DNA from: Diplolepis rosae
Lineage: Eukaryota; Arthropoda; Insecta; Hymenoptera; Diplolepididae
DNA: 64,000 bases
Assembly (NCBI GenBank): GCA_030998225.1
Contig: JAPYXD010000700.1
Span: forward strand, 124,001 to 188,000
Reading direction: 5' to 3'
Position numbers and translations under genes: made by a program. Under the pieces are notes generated by a model. That model did no database searches, had not been told where the DNA came from, and worked only from the letters and a program-made list of their open reading frames with translations. Shown one piece after another: positions 38,389 to 51,137 of this stretch (its first letter is position 1; each line of letters opens with the position of its first letter).

Positions 38389-40785
38389 TTATTTCTAACA
38401 AAGATTTTTAAGCATATACCTTATAGGTCAAATTAAAATATCCAGAGAATCTTATTCTTCGCGTTATCGCGTAATTATGATTGGTAATTACATTACGGGC
38501 GTGATGTTCACTAAAAATACAATACTTTTGAAAAAGTATTTCTAACAAAGAATTTTATGCATATATCTTATAGGTCAAATTAAAAAATCCAGAGTATCTT
38601 ATTCTTCGCGTTATCGCGTAATTATGATTGGTAATTACATTACGGGAGTGATGTTCACTACGAATACAATACTTTTGAAAAAGTATTCTCAACTAAGTTT
38701 TTTACGCATATATCTTACACGTCAATTCAAAATATCTCAAAAATTGTTTAAAAATTTTATTTTTCGGGTTTTCGCGGTTTCAGGATCAGTATTTGCATTA
38801 TGGAATTGCTCTACTATAAATACAATACTTTTCAAAAAGTATTTCTAACAAAGATTTTTACGCATATATCTTATAGGTCAAATTAAAATATCAAGAGAAT
38901 CTTATTCTTCGCGTTATCGCGTAATTATGATTGGTAATTACATTACGGGCGTGATGTTCACTATAAATACAATACATTTCAAAAAGTATTTCTAACAAAG
39001 ATTTTTACGCATATATCTTATAGGTCAAATTAAAATATCAAGAGAATCTTATTCTTCGCGTTATTGCGTAATTGTGATTGGTAATTACATTACGGGAGTG
39101 ATGTTCACTATAAATACAATACTTTTGAAAAAGTATTGTAAACTTAGGTTTTTACGCATATATCTTACATGTCAATTCAAAATATCTTAAAAATTGTTTA
39201 AAAATTTTATTTTTCGGGCTTTAACGGTTTCAGGACCAGTATTTGCATTATGGAATTGGTCTACTGTAAATAAAACACTTTTGAAAAAGTATTTCTAACA
39301 AAGATTTTTACGCATATATCTTATAGGTCAAATTAAAATATCAAGAGAATCTTATTCTTCGCGTTATCGCGTAATTATGATTTGTAATAACATTACGGGC
39401 GTGATGTTCACTAAAAATACAATACTTTTGGAAAAGTATTTCTAACAAAGAATTTTATGCATATATCTTATAGGTCAAATTAAAAAATCCAGAGTATCTT
39501 ATTCTTCGCGTTATCGCGTAATTATGATTGGTAATTACATTACGGGCGTGATGTTCACTAAAAATACAATACCTTTGTAAAAGTATTGTCAATTAAGTTT
39601 TTTACGCATATATCTCACGTGTCGATTTAAAATATCTTAAAAATTGTTTAAAAATTTTATTTTTCGGGTTTTAGCGGTTTCAGGACCAGTATTTGCATTA
39701 TGGAATTGGTCTACTGTAAATAAAACACTTTTGAAAAAGTATTTCTAACAAAGATTTTTACGCATATATCTTATAGGTCAAATTAAAATATCAAGAGAAT
39801 CTTATTCTTCGCGTTATCGCGTAATTATGATTTGTAATAACATTACGGGCGTGATGTTCACTAAAAATACAATACTTTTGGAAAAGTATTTCTAACAAAG
39901 AATTTTATGCATATATCTTATAGGTCAAATTAAAAAATCCAGAGTATCTTATTCTTCGCGTTATCGCGTAATTATGATTGGTAATTACATTACGGGAGTG
40001 ATGTTCACTTTAAATACAATACTTTTGAAAAAGTATTTCTAACAAAGAATATTATGCATATATCTTATAGGTCAAATTAAAAAATCCAGAGTATCTTATT
40101 CTTCGCGTTATCGCGTAATTATGATTGGTAATTACATTACGGGCGTGATGTTCACTAAAAATACAATACCTTTGTAAAAGTATTGTCAATTAAGTTTTTT
40201 ACGCATATATCTCACGTGTCAATTCAAAATATCTTAAAAATTGTTTAAAAATTTTATTTTTCGGGTTTTCGCGGTTTCAGGATCAGTATTTGCATTATGG
40301 AATTGCTCTACTGTAAATAAAACACTTTTGAAAAAGTATTTCTAACAAAGATTTTTAAGCATATACCTTATAGGTCTAATTAAAATATCAATAGAATCTT
40401 ATTCTTCGCGTTATCGCGTAATTATGATTGGTAATTACATTACGGGCGTGATGTTCACTAAAAATACAATACTTTTGAAAAAGTATTTCTAACAAAGAAT
40501 TTTATGCATATATCTTATAGGTCAAATTAAAAAATGCAGAGTATCTTATTCTTCGCGTTATCGCGTAATTATGATTGGTAATTACATTACGGGAGTGATG
40601 TTCACTACAAATACAATACTTTTGAAAAAGTATTCTCAACTAAGTTTTTTACGCATATATCTCACATGTCAATTCAAAATATCTTAAAAATTGTTTAAAA
40701 ATTTTATTTTTCGGGTTTTCGCGGTTTCAGGATCAGTATTTGCATTATGGAATTGCACTACCATAAATAAAACACTTTTGAAAAA
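38389..40785. repeat. HOR-III copy 2 (2397-bp 16-mer)
   Basis: Exact tandem successor of copy 1 with the same 16 units; A units at 38683, 39133, 39583, 40180 and 40630. It shares CTTTAACGG, ACTTTAAATAC, GAATATTATGC and AAATGCAGAG at a constant 2397-bp shift. I see only a few base differences (CACGTGTCG versus CACGTCTCG, ATCCAGAG versus ATCAAGAG). Confidence 0.94.
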
Positions 40786-41382
40786 TTATTTCTAACAAAG
40801 ATTTTTAAGCATATACCTTATAGGTCTAATTAAAATATCAAGAGAATCTTATTCTTCGCGTTATCGCGTAATTATGATTGGTAATTACATTACGGGCGTG
40901 ATGTTCACTAAAAATACAATACTTTTGAAAAAGTATTTCTAACAAAGAATTTTATGCATATATCTTATAGGTCAAATTAAAAAATCCAGAGTATCTTATT
41001 CTTCGCGTTATCGCGTAATTATGATTGGTAATTACATTACGGGAGTGATGTTCACTACAAATACAATACTTTTGAAAAAATATTCTCAACTAAGTTTTTT
41101 ACGCATATATCTTACATGTCAATTCAAAATATCTTAAAAATTGTTTAAAAATTTTATTTTTCGGGTTTTCGCGGTTTCAGGATCAGTATTTGCATTATGG
41201 AATTGCTCTACTGTAAATAAAACACTTTTGAAAAAGTATTTCTAACAAAGATTTTTACGCATATATCTTATAGGTCAAATTAAAATATCCAGAGAATCTT
41301 AATCTTCTCGGTATAGCGTAATTATGATTGGTAATTACATTAAGGGCGTGATGTTAACTAAAGATACAATACCTTTGTAAAA
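40786..41382. repeat. Linker block BB A B (597 bp)
   Basis: Units: B 40786, 40933; A-e 41080; B 41236. It begins as a third HOR-III copy and leads into A145. It recurs at 47080-47676 and 56672-57268 in the same position between a HOR-III part and an f-type A. B41236 has the private TCTTCTCGGTATAGCG; the A41080 junction reads AAAAAATATTCTC. Confidence 0.88.
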
Positions 41383-42730
41383 TTATTGTCAAATAAGCTT
41401 TTTACGCATATATCTCACATGTCAATTTAAAATATCTTAAAAATTTTATTTTTCGGGTTTTCGCGGTTTCACGGTCAGTATTTGCATTATGGAATTGCTC
41501 TACTGTAAATAAAATACTTTTGAAAAAGTATATCTAACAATGATTTTTACGCATATATCTTATAGGTCAAACTAAAATATCCAGAGTATCTTATTCTTCG
41601 CGTTATCGCGTAATTATGATTGGTAATTACATTACGGGAGTGATGTTCACTACGAATACAATACTTTTGAAAAAGTATTCTCAACTAAGTTTTTTACGCA
41701 TATATCTTACACGTCAATTCAAAATATCTCAAAAATTGTTTAAAAATTTTATTTTTCGGGTTTTCGCGGTTTCAGGATCAGTATTTGCATTATGGAATTG
41801 CTCTACTATAAATACAATACTTTTCAAAAAGTATTTCTAACAAAGATTTTTACGCATATATCTTATAGGTCAAATTAAAATATCAAGAGAATCTTATTCT
41901 TCGCGTTATCGCGTAATTATGATTGGTAATTACATTACGGGCGTGATGTTCACTATAAATACAATACATTTCAAAAAGTATTTCTAACAAAGATTTTTAC
42001 GCATATATCTCACATGTCAATTCAAAATATCTTAAAAATTGTTTAAAAATTTTATTTTTCGGGTTTTCGCGGTTTCAGGATCAGTATTTGCATTATGGAA
42101 TTGCACTACCATAAATAAAACACTTTTGAAAAATTATTTCTAACAAAGATTTTTAAGCATATACCTTATAGGTCAAATTAAAATATCAAGAGAATCTTAT
42201 TCTTCGCGTTATCGCGTAATTATGATTGGTAATTACATTACGGGCGTGATGTTCACTAAAAATACAATACTTTTGAAAAAGTATTTCTAACAAAGAATTT
42301 TATGCATATATCTTATAGGTCAAATTAAAAAATCCAGAGTATCTTATTCTTCGCGTTATCGCGTAATTATGATTGGTAATTACATTACGGGAGTGATGTT
42401 CACTACAAATACAATACTTTTGAAAAAGTATTCTCAACTAAGTTTTTTACGCATATATCTTACATGTCAATTCAAAATATCTTAAAAATTGTTTAAAAAT
42501 TTTATTTTTCGGGTTTTCGCGGTTTCAGGATCAGTATTTGCATTATGGAATTGCTCTACTGTAAATAAAACACTTTTGAAAAAGTATTTCTAACAAAGAT
42601 TTTTACGCATATATCTTATAGGTCAAATTAAAATATCCAGAGAATCTTAATCTTCGCGTTATAGCGTAATTATGATTGGTAATTACATTAAGGGCGTGAT
42701 GTTAACTAAAGATACAATACCTTTGTAAAA
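41383..42730. repeat. HOR-II copy (1348 bp): A145 B A B A* BB A B
   Basis: Units: A145 41383; B 41528; A-e 41675 (TTACACGTC); B 41831; A* 41978; B 42134, 42281; A-e 42428; B 42584. First of three direct tandem copies. Its first B (41528) has TTTTTACGCATATATCTTATAGG where the others have TTTTTGCGC and CTTGTAGG, so the upstream start codon of the longer chance frame is missing here. Confidence 0.94.
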
Positions 42731-44078
42731 TTATTGTCAAATAAGCTTTTTACGCATATATCTCACATGTCAATTTAAAATATCTTAAAAATTTTATTTT
42801 TCGGGTTTTCGCGGTTTCACGGTCAGTATTTGCATTATGGAATTGCTCTACTGTAAATAAAATACTTTTGAAAAAGTATATCTAACAATGATTTTTGCGC
42901 ATATATCTTGTAGGTCAAATAAAAAAATCCAGAGTATCTTATTCTTCGCGTTATCGCGTAATTATGATTGGTAATTACATTACGGGAGTGATGTTCACTA
43001 CGAATACAATACTTTTGAAAAAGTATTCTCAACTAAGTTTTTTACGCATATATCTTACACGTCAATTCAAAATATCTCAAAAATTGTTTAAAAATTTTAT
43101 TTTTCGGGTTTTCGCGGTTTCAGGATCAGTATTTGCATTATGGAATTGCTCTACTATAAATACAATACTTTTCAAAAAGTATTTCTAACAAAGATTTTTA
43201 CGCATATATCTTATAGGTCAAATTAAAATATCAAGAGAATCTTATTCTTCGCGTTATCGCGTAATTATGATTGGTAATTACATTACGGGCGTGATGTTCA
43301 CTATAAATACAATACATTTCAAAAAGTATTTCTAACAAAGATTTTTACGCATATATCTCACATGTCAATTCAAAATATCTTAAAAATTGTTTAAAAATTT
43401 TATTTTTCGGGTTTTCGCGGTTTCAGGATCAGTATTTGCATTATGGAATTGCACTACCATAAATAAAACACTTTTGAAAAATTATTTCTAACAAAGATTT
43501 TTAAGCATATACCTTATAGGTCAAATTAAAATATCAAGAGAATCTTATTCTTCGCGTTATCGCGTAATTATGATTGGTAATTACATTACGGGCGTGATGT
43601 TCACTAAAAATACAATACTTTTGAAAAAGTATTTCTAACAAAGAATTTTATGCATATATCTTATAGGTCAAATTAAAAAATCCAGATTATCTTATTCTTC
43701 GCGTTATCGCGTAATTATGATTGGTAATTACATTACGGGAGTGATGTTCACTATAAATACAATACTTTTGAAAAAGTATTCTCAACTAAGTTTTTTACGC
43801 ATATATCTTACATGTCAATTCAAAATATCTTAAAAATTGTTTAAAAATTTTATTTTTTGGGTTTTCGCGGTATCAGTATCAGTATTTGCATTATGGAATT
43901 GCTCTACTGTAAATAAAACACTTTTGAAAAAGTATTTCTAACAAAGATTTTTACGCATATATCTTATAGGTCAAATTAAAATATCCAGAGAATCTTAATC
44001 TTCGCGTTATAGCGTAATTATGATTGGTAATTACATTCAGGGCGTGATGTTAACTAAAGATACAATACCTTTGTAAAA
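42731..44078. repeat. HOR-II copy (1348 bp)
   Basis: Units: A145 42731; B 42876; A-e 43023; B 43179; A* 43326; B 43482, 43629; A-e 43776; B 43932. Private changes: ATCCAGATTATC in B43629, TTTTTTGGGTTTTCGCGGTATCAGTATC in A43776 (split here as TTTTTTGGG and GGTATCAG), CATTCAGGGCG in B43932. Confidence 0.94.
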
Positions 44079-45426
44079 TTATTGTCAAATAAGCTTTTTA
44101 CGCATATATCTCACATGTCAATTTAAAATATCTTAAAAATTTTATTTTTCGGGTTTTCGCGGTTTCACGGTCAGTATTTGCATTATGGAATTGCTCTACT
44201 GTAAATAAAATACTTTTGAAAAAGTATATCTAACAATGATTTTTGCGCATATATCTTGTAGGTCAAATAAAAAAATCCAGAGTATCTTATTCTTCGCGTT
44301 ATCGCGTAATTATGATTGGTAATTACATTACGGGAGTGATGTTCACTACGAATACAATACTTTTGAAAAAGTATTCTCAACTAAGTTTTTTACGCATATA
44401 TCTTACACGTCAATTCAAAATATCTCAAAAATTGTTTAAAAATTTTATTTTTCGGGTTTTCGCGGTTTCAGGATCAGTATTTGCATTATGGAATTGCTCT
44501 ACTATAAATACAATACTTTTCAAAAAGTATTTCTAACAAAGATTTTTACGCATATATCTTATAGGTCAAATTAAAATATCAAGAGAATCTTATTCTTCGC
44601 GTTATCGCGTAATTATGATTGGTAATTACATTACGGGCGTGATGTTCACTATAAATACAATACATTTCAAAAAGTATTTCTAACAAAGATTTTTACGCAT
44701 ATATCTCACATGTCAATTCAAAATATCTTAAAAATTGTTTAAAAATTTTATTTTTCGGGTTTTCGCGGTTTCAGGATCAGTATTTGCATTATGGAATTGC
44801 ACTACCATAAATAAAACACTTTTGAAAAATTATTTCTAACAAAGATTTTTAAGCATATACCTTATAGGTCAAATTAAAATATCAAGAGAATCTTATTCTT
44901 CGCGTTATCGCGTAATTATGATTGGTAATTACATTACGGGCGTGATGTTCACTAAAAATACAATACTTTTGAAAAAGTATTTCTAACAAAGAATTTTACG
45001 CATATATCTTCTAGGTCAAATTAAAAAATCCAGAGTATCTTATTCTTCGCGTTAGCGCGTAATTATGATTGGTAATTACATTACGGGAGTGATGTTCACT
45101 ACGAATACAATACTTTTGAAAAAGTATTCTCAACTAAGTTTTTTACGCATATATCTTACACGTCAATTCAAAATATCTTAAAAATTGTTTAAAAATTTTA
45201 TTCTTCGGGTTTTCGCGGTTTCAGGATCAGTATTTGCATTATGTAATTGCTCTACTATAAATAAAATACTTTTCAAAAAGTATTTCTAACAAAGATTTTT
45301 ACGCATATATCTTATAGGTCAAATTAAAATATCAAGAGAATCTTATTCTTCGCGTTATTGCGTAATTGTGATTGGTAATTACATTACGGAAGTGATGTTC
45401 ACTATAAATACAATACTTTTGAAAAA
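44079..45426. repeat. HOR-II copy (1348 bp), recombinant right end
   Basis: Units: A145 44079; B 44224; A-e 44371; B 44527; A* 44674; B 44830, 44977; A-e 45124; B 45280. The last B carries TTATTGCGTAATTGTG and ends before a d-type A, as the corresponding HOR-III B does, so the copy switches to HOR-III sequence in its final units. Private GTTAGCGCG sits in B44977 and ATGTAATTGC in A45124. Confidence 0.92.
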
Positions 45427-47978
45427 GTATTGTAAACTTAGGTTTTTACGCATATATCTTACATGTCAATTCAAAATATCTTAAAAATTGTTTAAAAATT
45501 TTATTTTTCGGGTTATAGCGGTTTCAGGACCAGTATTTGCATAAAGGAATTGGTCTACTGTAAATAAAACACTTTTGAAAAAGTATTTCTAACAAAGATT
45601 TTTACGCATATATCTTATAGGTCAAATTAAAATATCAAGAGAATCTTATTCTTCGCGTTATCGCGTAATTATGATTTGTAATAACATTACGGGCGTGATG
45701 TTCACTAAAAATACAATACTTTTGGAAAAGTATTTCTAACAAAGAATTTTATGCATATATCTTATAGGTCAAATTAAAAAATCCAGAGTATCTTATTCTT
45801 CGCGTTATCGCGTAATTATGATTGGTAATTACATTACGGGCGTGATGTTCACTAAAAATACAATACCTTTGTAAAAGTATTGTCAATTAAGTTTTTTACG
45901 CATATATCTCACGTGTCGATTTAAAATATCTTAAAAATTGTTTAAAAATTTTATTTTTCGGGTTTTAGCGGTTTCAGGACCAGTATTTGCATTATGGAAT
46001 TGGTCTACTGTAAATAAAACACTTTTGAAAAAGTATTTCTAACAAAGATTTTTACGCATATATCTTATAGGTCAAATTAAATTATCAAGAGAATCTTATT
46101 CTTCGCGTTATCGCGTAATTATGATTTGTAATAACATTACGGGCGTGATGTTCACTAAAAATACAATACTTTTGGAAAAGTATTTCTAACAAAGAATTTT
46201 ATGCATATATCTTATAGGTCAAATTAAAAAATCCAGAGTATCTTATTCTTCGCGTTATCGCGTAATTATGATTGGTAATTACATTACGGGAGTGATGTTC
46301 ACTTTAAATACAATACTTTTGAAAAAGTATTTCTAACAAAGAATATTATGCATATATCTTATAGGTCAAATTAAAAAATCCAGAGTATCTTATTCTTCGC
46401 GTTATCGCGTAATTATGATTGGTAATTACATTACGGGCGTGATGTTCACTAAAAATACAATACCTTTGTAAAAGTATTGTCAATTAAGTTTTTTACGCAT
46501 ATATCTCACGTGTCAATTCAAAATATCTTAAAAATTGTTTAAAAATTTTATTTTTCGGGTTTTCGCGGTTTCAGGATCAGTATTTGCATTATGGAATTGC
46601 TCTACTGTAAATAAAACACTTTTGAAAAAGTATTTCTAACAAAGATTTTTAAGCATATACCTTATAGGTCTAATTAAAATATCAATAGAATCTTATTCTT
46701 CGCGTTATCGCGTAATTATGATTGGTAATTACATTACGGGCGTGATGTTCACTAAAAATACAATACTTTTGAAAAAGTATTTCTAACAAAGAATTTTATG
46801 CATATATCTTATAGGTCAAATTAAAAAATGCAGAGTATCTTATTCTTCGCGTTATCGCGTAATTATGATTGGTAATTACATTACGGGAGTGATGTTCACT
46901 ACAAATACAATACTTTTGAAAAAGTATTCTCAACTAAGTTTTTTACGCATATATCTCACATGTCAATTCAAAATATCTTAAAAATTGTTTAAAAATTTTA
47001 TTTTTCGGGTTTTCGCGGTTTCAGGATCAGTATTTGCATTATGGAATTGCACTACCATAAATAAAACACTTTTGAAAAATTATTTCTAACAAAGATTTTT
47101 AAGCATATACCTTATAGGTCTAATTAAAATATCAAGAGAATCTTATTCTTCGCGTTATCGCGTAATTATGATTGGTAATTACATTACGGGCGTGATGTTC
47201 ACTAAAAATACAATACTTTTGAAAAAGTATTTCTAACAAAGAATTTTATGCATATATCTTATAGGTCAAATTAAAAAATCCAGAATATCTTATTCTTCGC
47301 GTTATCGCGTAATTATGATTGGTAATTACATTACGGGAGTGATGTTCACTACAAATACAATACTTTTGAAAAAGTATTCTCAACTAAGTTTTTTACGCAT
47401 ATATCTTACATGTCAATTCAAAATATCTTAAAAATTGTTTAAAAATTTTATTTTTCGGGTTTTCGCGGTTTCAGGATCAGTATTTGCATTATGGAATTGC
47501 TCTACTGTAAATAAAACACTTTTGAAAAAGTATTTCTAACAAAGATTTTTACGCATATATCTTATAGGTCAAATTAAAATATCCAGAGAATCTTAATCTT
47601 CGCGTTATAGCGTAATTATGATTGGTAATTACATTAAGGGCGTGATGTTAACTAAAGATACAATACCTTTGTAAAATTATTGTCAAATAAGCTTTTTACG
47701 CATATATCTCACATGTCAATTTAAAATATCTTAAAAATTCTTAAAAATTTTATTTTTCGGGTTTTCGCGGTTTCACGATCAGTATTTGCATTATGGAATT
47801 GCTCTACTGTAAATAAAATACTTTTGAAAAAGTATTTCTAACAATGATTTTTGCGCATATATCTTGTAGGTCAAATTAAAATATCCAGAGAATCTTATTC
47901 TTCGCGTTATCGCGTAATTGTGATTGGTAATTACATTACGGGAGTGATGTTCACTAAAAATACAATACTTTTGAAAAA
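45427..47978. repeat. HOR-III-derived block: A BB A BBB A BB A BB A B A155 B
   Basis: A units at 45427, 45877, 46474, 46924, 47374 and 47677. From 45877 it follows HOR-III copy 1 (shift 8691) and copy 2 plus linker (shift 6294), including AAATGCAGAG and GAATATTATGC. It ends with the 155-bp f unit rather than A145 and leads into HOR-I. A45427 has GGGTTATAGCGG and CATAAAGGAATT, shared with A25786. Confidence 0.9.
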
Positions 47979-49328
47979 GTATTGTCAACTTAGGTTTTTA
48001 CGCATATATCTCACATGTCAATTTGAAATATCTTAACAATTGTTTAAAAATTTTATTTTTCGGGTTTTCGCGATTTCAGGACCAGTATTTGCATTATGGA
48101 ATTGCTCTACTATAAATACAATACTTTTCAAAAAGTATTTCTAACAAAGATTTTTACGCATATATCTTATAGGTCAAATTAAAATATCAAGAGAATCTTA
48201 TTCTTCGCGTTATCGCGTAATTATGATTGGTAATTAGATTACGGGCGTGATGTTCACTATAAATACAATACATTTCAAAAAGTATTTCTAACAAAGATTT
48301 TTACGCATATATCTTATAGGTCAAATTAAAATATCAAGAGAATCTTATTCTTCGCGTTATCGCCTAATTATGATTGGTAATTACATTACGGGCGTGATGT
48401 TCACTAAAAATGCAATACTTTTGAAAAAGTATTTCTAACAAAGATTTTTACGCATATATCTTATAGGTCAAATTAAAATATCAAGAGAATCTTATTCTTC
48501 GCGTTATCGCCTAATTATGATTGGTAATTACATTACGGGAGTGATGTTCACTATAAATAAAATACTCTTGAAAAAGTATTGTCAACTAAGTTTTTTACGC
48601 ATATATCTCACATGTCAATTCAAAATATCTTAAAAATTGTTTAAAAATTTTATTTTTCGGGTTTTCGCGGCTTCAGGATCAGCATTTGCATTATGGAATT
48701 GCACTACCATAAATAAAACACTTTTGAAAAATTATTTCTAACAAAGATTTTTAAGCATATACCTTATAGGTCAAATTAAAATATCAAGAGAATCTTATTC
48801 TTCGCGTTATTGCGTAATTGTGATTGGTAATTACATTACGGGAGTGATGTTCACTATAAATACAATACTTTGGAAAAAGTATTGTAAACTTAGGTTTTTA
48901 CGCATATATCTTACATGTCAATTCAAAATATCTTAAAAATTGTTTAAAAATTTTATTTTTCGGGTTTTAGCGGTTTCAGGACCAGTATTTGCATTATGGA
49001 ATTGGTCTACTGTGAATAAAACACATTTGAAAAAGTATTTCTAACAAAGATTTTTACGCATATATCTTATAGGTCAAATTAAAATATCAAGAGAATCTTA
49101 TTCTTCGCGTTATCGCGTAATTATGATTTGTAATAACATTACGGGCGTGATGTTCACTAAAAATACAATACTTTTGGAAAAGTATTTCTAACAACGAATT
49201 TTATGCATATATCTTATAGGTCAAATTAAAAAATCCAGAGTATCTTATTCTTCGCGTTATCGCGTAATTATGATTGGTAATTACATTACGGGCGTGATGT
49301 TCACTAAAAATACAATACCTTTGTAAAA
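47979..49328. repeat. HOR-I copy (1350 bp)
   Basis: Units: A-c 47979; B 48135, 48282, 48429; A-b 48576 (GGCTTCAGG); B 48732; A-d 48879 (CTGTGAATAAAACAC); B 49035, 49182. B48135 carries TAATTAGATTACG, a private change found again only at the equivalent site in B57727. B48429 repeats the TCGCCTAAT mark of its left neighbour. Confidence 0.93.
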
Positions 49329-50384
49329 GTATTGTCAATTAAGTTTTTTACGCATATATCTCACGTGTCAATTCAAAATATCTTAAAAATTGTTTAAAAA
49401 TTTTATTTTTCGGGTTTTCGCGATTTCAGGACCAGTATTTGCATTATGGAATTGCTCTACTATAAATACAATACTTTTCAAAAAGTATTTCTAACAAAGA
49501 TTTTTACGCATATATCTTACAGGTCAAATTAAAATATCCAGAGAATCTTAATCTTCGCGTTATCGCGCAATTATGATTGGTAATTACATTACGGGAGTGA
49601 TGTTCACTATAAATAAAATACTCTTGAAAAAGTATTGTCAACTAAGTTTTTTACGCATATATCTCACATGTCAATTCAAAATATCTTAAAAATTGTTTAA
49701 AAATTTTATTTTTCGGGTTTTCGCGGTTTCAGGATCAGCATTTGCATTATGGAATTGCACTACCATAAATAAAACACTTTTGAAAAATTATTTCTAACAA
49801 AGATTTTTAAGCATATACCTTATAGGTCAAATTAAAATATCAATAGAATCTTATTCTTCGCGTTATTGCGTAATTGTGATTGGTAATTACATTACGGGAG
49901 TGATGTTTACTATAAATACAATACTTTGGAAAAAGTATTGTAAACTTAGGTTTTTACGCATATATCTTACATGTCAATTCAAAATATCTTAAAAATTGTT
50001 TAAAAATTTTATTTTTCGGGTTTTAGCGGTTTCAGGACCAGTATTTGCATTATGGAATTGGTCTACTGTAAATAAAACACATTTGAAAAAGTATTTCTAA
50101 CAAAGATTTTTACGCATATATCTTATAGGTCAAATTAAAATATCAAGAGAATCTTATTCTTCGCGTTATCGCGTAATTATGATTTGTAATAACATTACGG
50201 GCGTGATGTTCACTAAAAGTACAATACTTTTGGAAAAGTATTTCTAACAACGAATTTTATGCATATATCTTATAGGTCAAATTAAAAAATCCAGAGTATC
50301 TTATTCTTCGCGTTATCGCGTAATTATGATTGGTAATTACATTACGGGCGTGATGTTCACTAAAAATACAATACCTTTGTAAAA
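49329..50384. repeat. Truncated HOR-I (1056 bp)
   Basis: Units: A-a 49329; B 49485; A-b 49632; B 49788; A-d 49935; B 50091, 50238. It has the same missing-two-B form as 25180-26235. B49485 is unusual: TCTTACAGG, ATCCAGAGAATCTTAATC and CGCGCAATTATG. B49788 has GATGTTTACT, shared with B59674. Confidence 0.92.
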
Positions 50385-51137
50385 GTATTGTCAATTAAGT
50401 TTTTTACGCATATATCTCACGTGTCAATTCAAAATATCTTAAAAATTGTTTAAAAATTTTATTTTTCGGGTTTTCGCGGTTTCAGGATCAGTATTTGCAT
50501 TATGGAATTGCTCTACTGTAAATAAAACACTTTTGAAAAAGTATTTCTAACAAAGATTTTTAAGCATATACCTTATAGGTCTAATTAAAATATCAATAGA
50601 ATCTTATTCTTCGCGTTATCGCGTAATTATGATTGGTAATTACATTACGGGCGTGATGTTCACTAAAAATACAATACTTTTGAAAAAGTATTTCTAACAA
50701 AGAATTTTATGCATATATCTTATAGGTCAAATTAAAAAATCCAGAGTATCTTATTCTTCGCGTTATCGCGTAATTATGATTGGTAATTACATTACGGGAG
50801 TGATGTTCACTACAAATACAATACTTTTGAAAAAGTATTCTCAACTAAGTTTTTTACGCATATATCTTACATGTCAATTCAAAATATCTCAAAAATTGTT
50901 TAAATATTTTATTTTTCGGGTTTTCGCGGTTTCAGGATCAGTATTTGCATTATAGAATTGCTCTACTGTAAATAAAACACTTTTGAAAAAGTATTTCTAA
51001 CAAAGATTTTTACGCATATATCTTATAGGTCAAATTAAAATATCCAGAGAATCTTAATCTTCGCGTTATAGCGTAATTATGATTGGTAATTACATTAAGG
51101 GCGTGATGTTAACTAAAGATACAATACCTTTGTAAAA
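50385..51137. repeat. Linker block A BB A B (753 bp)
   Basis: Units: A-a 50385; B 50541, 50688; A-e 50835 (GTTTAAATATTTT, TTATAGAATTGC); B 50991. The first 450 bp (A BB) have no counterpart in the second super-repeat copy, where A60271 follows HOR-I directly. Confidence 0.9.
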
